From positions 682,001 to 746,000 of the forward strand of contig NZ_CP040948.1 in NCBI RefSeq assembly GCF_006363955.1: 64,000 bases of DNA, read 5' to 3'. This DNA is from Methylophilus medardicus. GTDB taxonomy: Bacteria > Pseudomonadota > Gammaproteobacteria > Burkholderiales > Methylophilaceae. This document shows positions 54,174-64,000 of this stretch, piece after piece. Every line of letters starts with the position of its first letter. Position 1 is the first letter of the stretch. The translations under genes were made by a program, and so were the position numbers. The notes beneath the pieces were generated by a model. That model worked only from the letters and a program-made list of their open reading frames with translations. It was not told the DNA's origin and made no database searches.

Positions 54174-57100
54174 TTATCCGACAAACGTACGTGCGTTGCG
54201 GAACATACGCATCCATGGGCCGTCTTCCTGCCAATCGTCAGGGTGCCAGGCGTGTTGCACTGTTCTAAACACACGTTCCGGATGAGGCATCATGATGCTG
54301 AAACGACCGTCTTGGGTAGTGAATCCGGTGAGCCCTTGTGGTGAACCATTCGGGTTAAACGGATAACTTTCGGTCGCTGCGGCAGCATGGTCTACATAAC
54401 GTACGGTGGCCAGTTGCTGTTGTAGCACACTTGTGACAGCACTCGCATCAGTAAATTCCGTAAAACCTTCACCATGTGCGACTGCGATCGGCATACGGCT
54501 CCCTGCCATACCATCAAAGAAGATAGAAGGGGAAGGCAAAATTTCGACCAATGCAACGCGCGCCTCGAATTGTTCAGACTTGTTGCGTACAAAATGCGGC
54601 CAATGTTCAGCACCCGGAATGATGCTGTGCAAGTTGCTCATCATCTGGCAACCATTACAAACACCGAGCGCGAAGGTGTCAGTGCGGTTAAAGAACGCGC
54701 TAAATTCGTCGCGGGCGCGCTGATTAAATAAAATAGATTTGGCCCATCCCTCGCCGGCGCCGAGCACATCGCCGTACGAAAACCCACCACAAGCAACCAG
54801 GCCAGCAAACTCTTTCAGTGAGACACGGCCACTGATCACGTCGCTCATGTGCACATCCACACTGTTGAAGCCGGCACGATCAAAGGCTGCGGCCATCTCA
54901 GTCTGGCCGTTGACGCCTTGCTCACGCAGAATCGCCATATTTGGCCGTTTGCCGGTGTTGATATAAGGCGCAGCGACGTTGTCATTGATATCAAAAGTCA
55001 GTGCTGCATGTAAACCGGCATCTGCGGCATTGAGGATGCGATCATATTCCTGCTGCGCACAGACTGGGTTGTCACGCAGGCTTTGCATGCGGTAAGTGGT
55101 TTCGGACCACATGCGATGCAAGTCGATTCGAGAAGCACGGTATTGTGTCTGCCCTTGGCTGATGACAATCTCATGGCCGGTGTTGACGCGGCCAATGCGA
55201 TGGATGTCACTGCCAATGGTCTGTTGCAGTTGCTGGGCAATCGCGGCCGCTTCGCTCGCGCGCACCTGCAACACTGCACCTAACTCTTCGTTGAACAACA
55301 CACTGATGAGATCGCCAGTGAGGCTGGATAGGTCCACGGCAAGGCCACAATGACCTGCAAAAGCCATTTCAGCTAAAGTCACATATAAACCGCCATCGGA
55401 GCGGTCATGGTACGCCAGCAGTTTGCCGTCGGTGTTGAGTTGCTGGATGGCCGCAAAAAACGCTTTTAAGCTGGCGGGTTGGTCAACGTCTGGTACGCAA
55501 TTGCCCAGCTGTTTGTAGACTTGCGCAAGCGCGGAACCACCCATGCGGTTTTTGCCATTACCCAAATCAATCAAGATTAATTCACTGTCACCCAGATCGG
55601 TGCGTAACTGTGGGGTTAAGGTTTTACGCACATCTTGTGTGTTGGCAAACGCAGAAATGACCAATGATATTGGCGCAGTCACGGCTTTGTGTTCGCCATT
55701 GTCTTGCCACACGGTTTTCATACTCATGGAGTCTTTGCCAACGGGGATGCTGATGCCCAGGGCCGGACACAGTTCCATGCCGACGGTTTGGACCGTGGCA
55801 TAGAGCGCCGCGTCTTCACCAGCGTGTCCCGCAGGTGCCATCCAGTTAGCAGAAAGCTTGAGGTTGCCTAGTTCGCTGATTGAAGCTGCCGTAATATTGG
55901 TGATCGCCTCACCAATCGCCATACGGCCAGAGGCGGGTGCATCGATCAGGGCCAGTGGCGCTTTTTCGCCGATGGCAAACGCCTCACCGACATTGGTTTC
56001 GAAGCCGGCACAGGTCACGGCTACGTTGCTGACAGGCACTTGCCACGGCCCTACCATTTGGTCGCGAGCAATCAGACCAGTCACGCTGCGATCACCAATG
56101 GTGATCAGGAAGGTTTTGTCAGCCACACCGGGTAAACGCAGCACGCGTGCAACCGCTTCGTGGAGGTCTATGTGGCTGGTGTCAAAGGCAGGCCATGATT
56201 TTTTGACTGACTGCACATCACGCAACATTTTGGGTGGTTTGCCCAATAGCACGGAGAGTTCCATATCCACTGGCTTGTTGGTGAAGTGTTGGTCCTCAAC
56301 CGTTAAGTGGCGTTCTTCTGTGGTCACGCCCACGACGGCAAATGGGCAGCGTTCGCGCTCACATATCGCCTCAAACAATGGTAGTTGGTCTTGCGTCACG
56401 GCGAGTACGTAACGCTCTTGTGCCTCATTGCTCCACAATTCACGCGGGCTCATGCCTGGCTCTTCGTTGTGTACATCGCGTAATTGAAAAACGGCACCGA
56501 CTTTGGCGTCATTGACCAGCTCGGGGAAGGCATTGGAAATGCCACCGGCGCCTACGTCATGAATACTCAGAATTGGGTTGTTGTCACCCATTTGCCAGCA
56601 GCGATCAATGACCTCTTGCGCGCGCCGTTGAAGTTCAGGGTTGCCGCGCTGAACGGAGTCAAAATCGAGGTTTTCGGTGTTCGCACCGGTATCCATACTC
56701 GATGCAGCACCGCCGCCAAGGCCAATCAGCATGGCGGGTCCGCCGAGTTGAATCAGGGCCGAGCCGGGGGGAATGCTGTTTTTGAAGCTATGACTGTCAG
56801 AAATATTGCCCACGCCGCCAGCGAGCATGATCGGCTTATGATAGCCGCGCACTTCTGCGTGGCCGTCTGTTGTCGTGGTTTGTAATTCGAGGGTACGGAA
56901 ATAGCCAGCGATGTTCGGCCGACCGAATTCGTTATTGTAAGCTGCACCGCCGAGGGGGCCGTCAATCATGATTTGCAGTGCGCTGGCAATTCGTCCAGGT
57001 TTGCCGTAGTGCTCTTCCCAAGGCTGGGTGAAATCTGGGAGATTCAGATTGGATACTGAAAAGCCGGTGAGGCCTGCTTTGGGTTTTGAGCCAATCCCGG

Positions 57101-58100
57101 TTGCTCCCTCGTCGCGGATTTCGCCACCTGCACCTGTGGCAGCACCGGCAAACGGTGAGATTGCAGTAGGGTGGTTATGGGTTTCTACCTTCATCAGGTA
57201 GTGCATGTCGTCTTCCACAAAGCCATAAGCATGGTTTTGTTGCGGGTAAAAACGCTTGGTTTTTTGGCCCGCAACGATAGAGGAGTTGTCAGAGTAAGCC
57301 ACTACTGTGCTACCTGGATTCAACTTATGCGTGTTGCGGATCATGCCAAACAATGAAACTTCTTGTTGAACGCCATCAATCACCCAATCGGCGTTAAAGA
57401 TTTTGTGACGGCAATGCTCGGAGTTGGCTTGCGCAAACATCATCAACTCAACATCGGTCGGGTTGCGGCCCATTTTGAGGTAGTTTTCTAGCAGGTAGTC
57501 AACCTCGTCAGGCGATAACGCCAAGCCCATCTCATTGTTGGCGGTCTCAAGCGCGGCTTTGCCACCGTCTAAGATGTCGATGCTGGCTAAAGGTTTAGGG
57601 TCTGCGTGGTGATAGAGTTTTTCGGCATCATCTAGTTTGTAGACCAGCGTTTCCGTCATGCGGTCATGAATGACTGCGCTAAAAACCGCTTTATCGGCCT
57701 CGCTCAAAGTCTGCCCATTGGCAGTCGTCACGTAGTAAGCCACGCCGCGCTCAATGCGTAACACATCGACCAACCCACAATTATTCGCAATGTCTGTCGC
57801 GCGTGAGGCCCAAGGTGAAATGGTGCCAATACGCGGTATCACCAAAAACAGCTCGCCACTCGGAGACTCTGTTTGAGTTTTTGGTCCATAAGTCAAAATT
57901 TGCGAGAGGGTATTTTTTTGCGAACTTACTAAATCATTTTCACTAAACACAAAATGCACAAATTGAGCATAGACATGCTGAATGCTAGGCGCGGTCTGAT
58001 TAAGTGTTGCATAAAGTTTATCCAACCTAAATGGTGAGAGGGCAGAGCTGCCCTTTAATGTGAGGAATGAGGGGCTTGACGATTGCGCTTGATTTGACAT
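54174..58100 (-). CDS. purL: Phosphoribosylformylglycinamidine synthase
   Basis: About 1308 residues; single-chain FGAM synthase of purine synthesis. Seen: N-terminal FGAM domain start ([18 protein letters not shown]), [69 protein letters not shown], and a C-terminal glutaminase with Cys in [14 protein letters not shown] and AHGEGF. The start is ambiguous: 58100 gives MSNQAQSS, while in-frame starts exist at 58139 and 58157. Length matches E. coli PurL (1295). Confidence 0.95.
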   Translation of the reverse strand: MSNQAQSSSPSFLTLKGSSALSPFRLDKLYATLNQTAPSIQHVYAQFVHFVFSENDLVSSQKNTLSQILTYGPKTQTESPSGELFLVIPRIGTISPWASRATDIANNCGLVDVLRIERGVAYYVTTANGQTLSEADKAVFSAVIHDRMTETLVYKLDDAEKLYHHADPKPLASIDILDGGKAALETANNEMGLALSPDEVDYLLENYLKMGRNPTDVELMMFAQANSEHCRHKIFNADWVIDGVQQEVSLFGMIRNTHKLNPGSTVVAYSDNSSIVAGQKTKRFYPQQNHAYGFVEDDMHYLMKVETHNHPTAISPFAGAATGAGGEIRDEGATGIGSKPKAGLTGFSVSNLNLPDFTQPWEEHYGKPGRIASALQIMIDGPLGGAAYNNEFGRPNIAGYFRTLELQTTTTDGHAEVRGYHKPIMLAGGVGNISDSHSFKNSIPPGSALIQLGGPAMLIGLGGGAASSMDTGANTENLDFDSVQRGNPELQRRAQEVIDRCWQMGDNNPILSIHDVGAGGISNAFPELVNDAKVGAVFQLRDVHNEEPGMSPRELWSNEAQERYVLAVTQDQLPLFEAICERERCPFAVVGVTTEERHLTVEDQHFTNKPVDMELSVLLGKPPKMLRDVQSVKKSWPAFDTSHIDLHEAVARVLRLPGVADKTFLITIGDRSVTGLIARDQMVGPWQVPVSNVAVTCAGFETNVGEAFAIGEKAPLALIDAPASGRMAIGEAITNITAASISELGNLKLSANWMAPAGHAGEDAALYATVQTVGMELCPALGISIPVGKDSMSMKTVWQDNGEHKAVTAPISLVISAFANTQDVRKTLTPQLRTDLGDSELILIDLGNGKNRMGGSALAQVYKQLGNCVPDVDQPASLKAFFAAIQQLNTDGKLLAYHDRSDGGLYVTLAEMAFAGHCGLAVDLSSLTGDLISVLFNEELGAVLQVRASEAAAIAQQLQQTIGSDIHRIGRVNTGHEIVISQGQTQYRASRIDLHRMWSETTYRMQSLRDNPVCAQQEYDRILNAADAGLHAALTFDINDNVAAPYINTGKRPNMAILREQGVNGQTEMAAAFDRAGFNSVDVHMSDVISGRVSLKEFAGLVACGGFSYGDVLGAGEGWAKSILFNQRARDEFSAFFNRTDTFALGVCNGCQMMSNLHSIIPGAEHWPHFVRNKSEQFEARVALVEILPSPSIFFDGMAGSRMPIAVAHGEGFTEFTDASAVTSVLQQQLATVRYVDHAAAATESYPFNPNGSPQGLTGFTTQDGRFSIMMPHPERVFRTVQHAWHPDDWQEDGPWMRMFRNARTFVG

Positions 58101-58308
58101 GGCGTGCGATGTGGTTTTGGTTGAAATGCAAATTGACATTTTATCAGAAATCAGCACGACTGATTGTATGTTAAACCTTACTTAACGATAGGCAAATATT
58201 CGTTTTTGAGCATCATCTAGGATTTTATTTCTTTCAATTATTCGAGTGTGGTAGTATTTTTTAATGTAAATTTATGTTAAATAAAATCTGAATAAAAGGA
58301 TGTAGATA

Positions 58309-59844
58309 ATGACTGATTGGACGGCTGGTTATGTGGCAGATATTGCTTATACGTATGGATATTACAAGGAACTTAACCCGCTGAGAATTAAGCTGGCGTT
58401 TTTGAATCAAGGCTTCGTCTTTCCAGAGGTGGGCAACGCATGTGAGCTTGGTTTTGGTCAGGGATTGTCTACTAATTTGCATGCATCTGCATCTGTTGTG
58501 AGTTGGCATGGAACAGACTTCAATCCAACGCAGGCTGGATTCGCTCAGGAGATGTCTCGATCTTCGGGTAATAGCGCCAAGTTGTCAGATGAATCTTTTT
58601 TAGACTTTGCTAAACGAGATGATTTGCCAGCGTTTGATTATATTGGGCTGCATGGTATTTGGAGTTGGATTAGTGACGAAAACCGCAGAGTGATTGTTGA
58701 TTTTGTGAAAGTCAAGTTAAAGGTCGGTGGGGTTTTGTATATCAGCTACAACACTTTGCCAGGGTGGTCTGCATTTGCACCAATGAGACATTTAATGGTT
58801 GAGCATGCACATGTTCTAGGGACTGAGGGGCGGGGTATTGTTAGTCGCGTAGAAGGTGCGATGGAATTCGCAACAAAGTTGTTGCAGACGAATCCTGCGT
58901 TTAGCCGCGCTAATCCCCAGGTGGGAGATAAGCTCGCTCAGATGAAAGCGCATAACAGGCAATATCTGGCCCATGAGTACTTCAATGCAGATTTTCATCC
59001 CATGCATTTTGCAACAATGGCGGGTTGGTTAGAAGATGCGAAGTTACAGTTTGTATGCTCAGCTGAGTATTTTGATCATGTTGATACGCTCAATTTAACG
59101 AATGAACAGCTAGCATTTTTGGAGGAGATTCCTGACGCTATGTTCCGTGAAAGTGTGCGAGATTTTATGACTAACCAACAATTTCGTAAGGACTATTGGG
59201 TTAGAGGCGCTCGTAGTCTCTCGCCTTTTGAGACTAGCGAGACGATGCGCACTCAGCAAGTTATATTGACCACGCACCGGCGGGATGTTGCACTGACAGT
59301 AAATAGCCGAATGGGCGAAGCCAACCTTAGTGCTGAAGTATATGGCCCTGTGCTGGATGTTTTAGCCGACCACAAAGTAAAGACGATACAGCAAATTGAG
59401 GATGCGCTTAGAGATCAAGGCATAAGCTACGACAAAATTGTAGAGGCTATCATGATGTTGGTTGGCTTGGGGCATGTCAGTCCAGTGAACAACGAGGAAG
59501 ATATTGCACAGGCCAAGAAAACGACAGATTCGGTAAATGCTTATTTGTGCAAAAAAGCATTTGGAAGCAACGACATCAATTATGTGGCTAGTCCTGTAAT
59601 AGGCGGTGGATTTATGCTTGGGCGTTTATTCCAAATTTTTCTAGCCAGTATCATGGATGGTAAAAAACAACCTGCTGATTTTGCAAGTTACACATGGGAA
59701 ATACTTGCTAAGCAAGGGCAAAAGCTTATCAAAGACGGTCAGTCATTAGACACTGAAGAGGATAATTTAAAGGAGCTTAAAGCGATGGCAAAAGAGTTTT
59801 CTGAAAAAACTTTACCAATCCTCAAGGCCTTGAAAGTTATTTAG
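58309..59844 (+). CDS. SAM-dependent methyltransferase with regulatory domain
   Basis: 511 residues. N-terminal class I methyltransferase with motif I CELGFGQGLSTNLHASASV, acidic SAM contact HGTDFNPTQAGF, and VGGVLYISYNTLPGWSAFAP, then a MethyTransf_Reg (PF10119)-like domain and a long helical C-terminus. Relatives include rickettsial protein-lysine methyltransferases; the substrate here is unknown. The sequence appears AT-richer than its neighbours, suggesting transfer. Start has AAGGA at 9 bases. Overlaps the next gene by one base. Confidence 0.82.
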   Translation: MTDWTAGYVADIAYTYGYYKELNPLRIKLAFLNQGFVFPEVGNACELGFGQGLSTNLHASASVVSWHGTDFNPTQAGFAQEMSRSSGNSAKLSDESFLDFAKRDDLPAFDYIGLHGIWSWISDENRRVIVDFVKVKLKVGGVLYISYNTLPGWSAFAPMRHLMVEHAHVLGTEGRGIVSRVEGAMEFATKLLQTNPAFSRANPQVGDKLAQMKAHNRQYLAHEYFNADFHPMHFATMAGWLEDAKLQFVCSAEYFDHVDTLNLTNEQLAFLEEIPDAMFRESVRDFMTNQQFRKDYWVRGARSLSPFETSETMRTQQVILTTHRRDVALTVNSRMGEANLSAEVYGPVLDVLADHKVKTIQQIEDALRDQGISYDKIVEAIMMLVGLGHVSPVNNEEDIAQAKKTTDSVNAYLCKKAFGSNDINYVASPVIGGGFMLGRLFQIFLASIMDGKKQPADFASYTWEILAKQGQKLIKDGQSLDTEEDNLKELKAMAKEFSEKTLPILKALKVI

Positions 59845-60344
59845 TGCATGTAGGATTGGCTTATGCTGTTGGTTGTGTGGGCATGCTGCTGGAGTGGCGC
59901 GCTTACTTGATGCGGTCTGGAGATGGTTTTCGGCAATGGAGTGCTTTAAGTGCGTTGGTTTGGAGCTTGATGTACTGTTTATTGGGCGCTTGGACTGCGG
60001 CCATTACAATGGGTGTTACAGCAGTCCGCACAATCGCCTCAAGATGGCTGACCAATTATGCATATAAGCATTATTTTGTCATTGGCTTCGTGTTGATTTT
60101 TGCAGTGATTACAACACTTAGTTGGCAAGGGATGTCATCACTTTTGCCAGCTTTTGCTGTTATCAACACTACGCTGGCTGTTTTTTATCTACCAAACCAT
60201 ATCATGCGAATTGGATTGTTGCTTTCTAGTTTTGCTTGGATTGCAAATGATATCGTCTGGTTGGCATGGCCAGCGCTAGGCGCGGAATGCGTGGCAACCT
60301 GTTTAAATATTTATACCATCCACAATCTTCTAAAAAGGGATTAG
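59844..60344 (+). CDS. YgjV-family inner-membrane protein
   Basis: 166 residues with five or six TM segments: LVWSLMYCLLGAWTAAITMG, VIGFVLIFAVITTLSW, LLPAFAVINTTLAVFYLP and more. The motif LLGAWTAAITMGVTAVRTIA and FAWIANDIVWLAWP fit the YgjV (Imp-YgjV) family of unknown function. The GTG start is the base after the methyltransferase stop's TA (TAGTG), so the two may be coupled. Also AT-rich. Confidence 0.8.
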   Translation: MHVGLAYAVGCVGMLLEWRAYLMRSGDGFRQWSALSALVWSLMYCLLGAWTAAITMGVTAVRTIASRWLTNYAYKHYFVIGFVLIFAVITTLSWQGMSSLLPAFAVINTTLAVFYLPNHIMRIGLLLSSFAWIANDIVWLAWPALGAECVATCLNIYTIHNLLKRD

Positions 60345-60374
60345 ACCACTCTTTTGATTTTATGCCGGCAGTGT

Positions 60375-62165
60375 TTAGTAACCAAGTGCGCGTGCGCTTT
60401 GGTAGAACACAAAGCTGACCAGCCAAGCTAATGCCAATGACCAAGTGAGGGATAACCACATAAAGCCGCTACTTTTACTCTCAGACTTCAGGGTGGCAAT
60501 GGTGGATAAACAGGGCGTGTAAATCAGTGTGAATAGCATAAAGCTCATGCCTTGCACCCAATCGATATTCTGTGCAATTTGCTGGCTCAGTGCGTCGCCT
60601 TGCAAACCGTAAATCACAGCGAGTGAGCCCACGACAATTTCCTTGGCAACAAAGCCAAAAATCAACGCAATGGCGAGCTGCGTGTCAATGCCAATCGGAT
60701 CGAGCACCGGGGCAAACAATCGGCCGATTGAGCCGGCCCAAGTGTCAGCACTGGCGGGCACTGCGCTGGTGGGTAGATGCGTTAACAACCAGACCATCAC
60801 CACACCAATGACAATAAACTTGGTTGCGCGGGCCAGAAAATGCTTGACCTCTTGCCAGCCACGCATCCAGATTTGGTGCGGCGTGGGGAAGCGATATGGC
60901 GGTAGTTCAAGCACAAATGGTTCGCGGCTTGCAAACTGACGCTTGAATAGAATGGCGGTGATAAAAATGGTGGCGAAACTCACCAGATAGAGCGAAAACA
61001 ATACCAGTGCTGCCTGTGAGGGGGGGAACAAAATGGCAATAATAAACAGAAATACCTGTAACCTGGCAGAGCACAAAGACAGCGGAATCGTCAGCATGGT
61101 TAATAAGCGCATGGGGCGACTGCGCATGACACGCGTGCCCATCAGTGCCGGCACATTGCAGCCAAAGCCCATCAGCATCATGACAAAGCCACGTCCATCG
61201 AGGCCCATTTTGGCCATGAGGGTATCCATCAAAAAGGCCGCACGGGATAAATAGCCACTGTCTTCGACCATGCTCATGACCAAAAAGAACAGCACAATAA
61301 TCGGCACAAACGCCGCCACTGTGCTAAAGCCGGTATACAGGCCGTCTAGCAACAGTCCCCCCAACCAAGCTGGCAAGCTCGCAAGTGCCGGTTCTAACAA
61401 GGTGCTACGCAAGGTGTCAAACAACCAAGCCATGCCCGCTTGTAACGGGGCACCGACCGTGAAAATAAACTGAAAAAGTAAAAACACAGAGAGCAGAAAT
61501 AGAGGCAAGCCCAGCCATGGGTGAAGCAATATTTTGTCTAAGCGGTCAGTGAGGCGATGGTTGAGTTGAATCGGAAAATGCACGGTGCGGTCGATAATCT
61601 GATGCATTTCTTGTTCGATCACATTGTCCATCTCAAGTTTGCTGGCAATCGTTTCCGGCGCGACTAAATTGGGTTGCTGTAACAGCGTCTGTGCCGCCAA
61701 TTGCAGCGCCTCCGGGCAACCTTGGCCGTATTTTGCACTGATGGTGCGCACGGGTAAGCCCAGTTGTTTGCTCATGGCGGGGGCATCGATGGTGATCCCT
61801 GCGCGTTTGGCTTCGTCTTCCATGTTGAGTAACAGCACAGCGGGCAAGCCCAGTGCTCTAATTTGCAGCGCTAAAGACAGCTGGCGGTCAATTTGGGCGC
61901 TGTTTAGGATAATGAGTACCAGATCGACTGGGTGATGACTCAAAAAATGGCGCACCACTTGTTCATCATCAGAAAAACCATGCAAATCGTACAAGCCCGG
62001 CAAATCAATCAGCTCGACAATGTGGCCGCCCAGTAATAGTTTTGCACTCATCAAATCCACTGTTATGCCCGGCCAGTTACCGACGCGGGCCGAGGCGCCA
62101 CTTAAACGATTGAATAGAGTGGATTTGCCCGTATTAGGCATTCCTAGCAAGGCAATACGTTTCAT
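60375..62165 (-). CDS. feoB: Ferrous iron transporter FeoB
   Basis: 596 residues. N-terminal GTPase: G1 GMPNTGKSTLFNRL, G3 LIDLPGLYDLHGF, G4 LLNMEDEAKRAG; then gate-containing membrane domain (LFQFIFTVGAPLQAGMAWLF; VPALMGTRVMRSRPMRLLTM). Shorter than E. coli FeoB (773) and so of the compact type. Starts with ATGA overlap on feoA. Fe(II) uptake under low oxygen or iron limitation. Confidence 0.93.
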   Translation of the reverse strand: MKRIALLGMPNTGKSTLFNRLSGASARVGNWPGITVDLMSAKLLLGGHIVELIDLPGLYDLHGFSDDEQVVRHFLSHHPVDLVLIILNSAQIDRQLSLALQIRALGLPAVLLLNMEDEAKRAGITIDAPAMSKQLGLPVRTISAKYGQGCPEALQLAAQTLLQQPNLVAPETIASKLEMDNVIEQEMHQIIDRTVHFPIQLNHRLTDRLDKILLHPWLGLPLFLLSVFLLFQFIFTVGAPLQAGMAWLFDTLRSTLLEPALASLPAWLGGLLLDGLYTGFSTVAAFVPIIVLFFLVMSMVEDSGYLSRAAFLMDTLMAKMGLDGRGFVMMLMGFGCNVPALMGTRVMRSRPMRLLTMLTIPLSLCSARLQVFLFIIAILFPPSQAALVLFSLYLVSFATIFITAILFKRQFASREPFVLELPPYRFPTPHQIWMRGWQEVKHFLARATKFIVIGVVMVWLLTHLPTSAVPASADTWAGSIGRLFAPVLDPIGIDTQLAIALIFGFVAKEIVVGSLAVIYGLQGDALSQQIAQNIDWVQGMSFMLFTLIYTPCLSTIATLKSESKSSGFMWLSLTWSLALAWLVSFVFYQSARALGY

Positions 62166-62416
62166 ACAGGATTGGATTCAGTCTGATGGGCGGGGGTGGG
62201 GTGTAAGTGAATTGCCTTGGCATCCTCCAGACGGATGATGACGTCAGTGGAGCCAATTCGCACATGCAAGGGGCCATTAAACACGGCTTGACGAATCACT
62301 TCGAGTTGCTTGCCAGCGCGAAACCCCAGCGCATTTAAGCGTTGCGCCAAGGCCTGCTCAGCATGAATGCGATCAATAATGGCCGATTGTCCTGGCTTTA
62401 ATGCGTCGAGATGCAT
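62162..62416 (-). CDS. feoA: Ferrous iron transport protein FeoA
   Basis: 84 residues, SH3-like fold: LDALKPGQSAIIDRIHAEQA, LAQRLNALGFRAGKQLEVIR, VFNGPLHVRIGSTDVIIRLE DA. The RLNALGFRAG segment is typical. First gene of feoAB; no feoC is present. A Fur-like site lies 14-30 bases upstream. Confidence 0.92.
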   Translation of the reverse strand: MHLDALKPGQSAIIDRIHAEQALAQRLNALGFRAGKQLEVIRQAVFNGPLHVRIGSTDVIIRLEDAKAIHLHPTPAHQTESNPV

Positions 62417-62430
62417 GTGCGTGATATAAA

Positions 62431-62445
62431 TGAGAATAATTCTTG
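62431..62445. promoter_or_regulatory. Putative Fur box upstream of feoA
   Basis: TGAGAATAATTCTTG fits the 7-1-7 Fur half-site layout (TGATAAT-N-ATTATCA) with one mismatch in the first and about three in the second half, and contains the palindrome AGAATAATTCT. Placement at the feoA promoter supports iron repression. Confidence 0.6.
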
Positions 62446-62524
62446 ATTTTATCTTAGATTGCGCTGCAAAGAAATGTTTCTGTGACGGCTTGCTTGGAAG
62501 TAGGCAATAGGCAATGACGGATAG

Positions 62525-62568
62525 TACCCAATAAAAAAGCCAGTCGAAACTGGCTTTTTTATTGGGTA
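62525..62568 (-). terminator. Perfect 20-bp terminator hairpin after the parvulin gene
   Basis: 20-base arms at 62525-62544 and 62549-62568 pair perfectly (start TACCCAAT, end ATTGGGTA) around CGAA; the stem contains AAAAAAGCCAGT / ACTGGCTTTTTT. It follows the stop at 62583 on the minus strand and works on both strands. Confidence 0.92.
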
Positions 62569-62582
62569 AAACGCTGCGGTGA

Positions 62583-63392
62583 TTATTTTTTCTCGACGCC
62601 TGTTACATCAATTTTTGCTTTGTCTTTCAAACCCAACATGTATTTTTCCAGTTTGCGCTGTTGCAAAGTGCGCTCGATACCTTCTTGTACCTTCTCATAA
62701 GGAGGCGCTTGCAGTGCACGGGTGTCTACCAGCTTGATCACGTGCCAGCCGAATTGTGATTGCACTGGATCCGGCGTTGTTTCGCCTTTTTTCAATCCCA
62801 CCAAGGCTTCGGCAAAAGGTCTCACCATGCCAGCGGGTGAGAACCAGCCCAAATCGCCGCCTTTGTCTTTAGAACCAGGGTCCTGTGATTTTTCTTTGGC
62901 AATTTTCGCAAAGTCCGTGCCTTTTTTCAGGTCAGCGATGATGGCTTTGGCTTCGGCTTCTGTTTTTACCAAAATATGGCGAGCGTTATATTCTTTGTCA
63001 CCCAATTCTTTTTTGTACTGCTCGTAGCCTTCTTTTTTCTCGGCGTCCGTCACTGGGTTTTTCTTGATGAAATCTGCCAGGAATGCGTTTACCAGCAATT
63101 TGCGTCGCGCGAGTTCTTCGCTAGCGATAAAGTCGGGTAACTTATCGATACCTGCTTTTTGCGCTTCTTGGTAAGCCAATTCAGAGCCAACCAGCTCGTT
63201 TACCACAGCCGCTTTCATGCCGTCGTTGGCTTTTTGGCCTGTGCGGGCTTCCGCATCACGCAAAATGAATTCTACCCAGGTTTTTTTGATTGGTTTGCCA
63301 TTGACTGTAGCAACCGCATCGGCATCCGCCGCGTATACATGTGGCAGTGCGCTTAAGCAAGCAATCGCCAACATTACTTTCAAAAATTTCAT
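62583..63392 (-). CDS. Periplasmic parvulin-type peptidyl-prolyl isomerase
   Basis: 269 residues: signal peptide MKFLKVMLAIACLSALPHVY then AAD, an N-terminal SurA-like helical region (about 25-130), and a parvulin domain (about 135-235) with YNARHILVKTEAEAKAIIAD, KDKGGDLGWFSPAGMVRPFA and SQFGWHVIKLVD. Folds or quality-controls envelope proteins. Last gene of yciI-bolA-ppiC on the minus strand; a Lys-rich C-terminus follows. Confidence 0.92.
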   Translation of the reverse strand: MKFLKVMLAIACLSALPHVYAADADAVATVNGKPIKKTWVEFILRDAEARTGQKANDGMKAAVVNELVGSELAYQEAQKAGIDKLPDFIASEELARRKLLVNAFLADFIKKNPVTDAEKKEGYEQYKKELGDKEYNARHILVKTEAEAKAIIADLKKGTDFAKIAKEKSQDPGSKDKGGDLGWFSPAGMVRPFAEALVGLKKGETTPDPVQSQFGWHVIKLVDTRALQAPPYEKVQEGIERTLQQRKLEKYMLGLKDKAKIDVTGVEKK

Positions 63393-63447
63393 GCAATATC
63401 CTTATATAACGAATTGAATTGGTGCGATATTAAAAAACAGAATTGTG

Positions 63448-63711
63448 TCAGTTGAATGACTCATCAGCAGAAAGCGCCTGAATACTGAGCGCATGAATGC
63501 GATGCGGCATTAAATCTTGCAAACATTGGTAAATCATTCGATGTCGCATTATCTGTGATTTTCCTGAAAATAGCGAGCTTTTTACCTTGAGCGTGAAATG
63601 CCCGCCACCCGTATTGCCCTTGTGTCCGCGGTGCAGTTCGCTATCATCGGTGATCTCTAATTGCAGCGGCAGCAATACTTGCAAACGCTGTTCAATCTCG
63701 GTTGTCAGCAT
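63448..63711 (-). CDS. BolA-family protein
   Basis: 87 residues: MLTTEIEQRLQVLLPLQLEI, DSELHRGHKGNTGGGHFTLKV, and SQIMRHRMIYQCLQDLMPHR IHALSIQAL, the BolA/IbaG class II KH-like fold with the conserved His in HRGH and in RHR. Works with monothiol glutaredoxins in Fe-S handling. Start at 63711 lies one base after the yciI stop (TAGCATG); the upstream start at 63819 was rejected. Confidence 0.93.
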   Translation of the reverse strand: MLTTEIEQRLQVLLPLQLEITDDSELHRGHKGNTGGGHFTLKVKSSLFSGKSQIMRHRMIYQCLQDLMPHRIHALSIQALSADESFN

Positions 63712-63712
63712 G

Positions 63713-64000
63713 CTATGGCAAGGTCTTTCTAAAAGGTTTAACCACCACTTGCGCATACACGCCAGCGTGTACAAATGGATCGGCATTTGCCCAATCTGTG
63801 GCTGCTTGCAAAGACTCAAATTCTGCGACGATCAAGCTACCAGTAAATCCGGCTTCCCCCGGCTCTAGGTTATCGATTGCGGGTAATGGGCCTGCCAACA
63901 ACAAGCGGCCCTCGCTTTGCAGTTGCTGCAAGCGCGCTAGGTGCGGCGGGCGGTTCGCTTGACGCAACGACAAGCTGTTTGGAGTGTCTTGTGCGTAAAT
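63713..64000 (-). CDS. yciI: YciI family protein, 5' end beyond the window
   Basis: 95 codons visible plus stop; the frame is open to the window edge and reads [20 protein letters not shown], which matches the YciI start (E. coli MLYVIYAQDK), so about four residues lie outside. A TTG at 63973 is not the true start. The motif [20 protein letters not shown] and DPFVHAGVY are typical. YciI proteins have a ferredoxin-like (DABB) fold with unknown reaction. Confidence 0.92.
   Translation of the reverse strand: MYAQDTPNSLSLRQANRPPHLARLQQLQSEGRLLLAGPLPAIDNLEPGEAGFTGSLIVAEFESLQAATDWANADPFVHAGVYAQVVVKPFRKTLP

Overview
The window looks like a chromosomal segment of a betaproteobacterium, most likely of the order Nitrosomonadales and plausibly the family Methylophilaceae. 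This is inferred from gene order (exbB-exbD-msbA-lpxK-ycaR-kdsB; ftsX-ftsE-ftsY next to paired M16 peptidases, rsmD, coaD and a YfhL-type ferredoxin; yciI-bolA-parvulin), from a PEP-CTERM protein, and from a group I ETF/ETF-QO set together with PEP carboxylase. No rRNA, tRNA, CRISPR array, insertion sequence or phage gene was found. Coding density is high and no gene-free stretch exceeds about 270 bases.

Layout. 1-2644: 3' end of a urease operon (ureC end, ureE, ureF, ureG, hupE/ureJ-type metal permease). 2834-7202: a very large NCS1-permease/hybrid histidine kinase fusion overlapping a LuxR-type response regulator. 7342-10232: outer-membrane barrel, TPR protein, MFS efflux pump with a structured leader. 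10268-15522: ferredoxin-NADP reductase, etfB-etfA, LysR regulator and ETF-quinone oxidoreductase. 15578-22839: ftsX-ftsE-ftsY facing away from two M16 peptidases, then rsmD, coaD and a ferredoxin. 22888-29294: glyoxalase I with an overlapping small gene, PEP carboxylase, CsbD protein, Lol lipoprotein-release genes. 29304-36743: comEC, exbB-exbD, msbA, lpxK, ycaR, kdsB (envelope and Kdo/lipid A). 36819-43892: minus-strand block with a PEP-CTERM protein, small DMT protein, PII, NAD synthetase, ankyrin protein, sucD, sucC and a membrane cytochrome. 44040-45672: serB, cold-shock protein, IF-1. 45680-48973: ferritin-like DUF455 protein and a two-component system divergent from a small secreted protein. 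49070-53442: a five-gene minus-strand operon with a monohaem cytochrome c, a flavocytochrome c sulfide dehydrogenase-like flavoprotein, a sorbosone/PQQ-sugar dehydrogenase-like beta-propeller, an unknown secreted protein and an NHL-type beta-propeller. 53606-64000: ankyrin protein, purL, a methyltransferase/YgjV pair of lower GC appearance, feoA-feoB under a probable Fur site, and ppiC-bolA-yciI.

Most genes are housekeeping. The stretches most worth study are the permease-kinase/response-regulator pair beside urease with a dyad in its promoter region, the fccAB-propeller operon, the PII-NadE-ankyrin-SucCD block, an 11-bp-phased direct-repeat array between a response regulator and a secreted protein, and a leader with two mutually exclusive hairpins ahead of an MFS pump.
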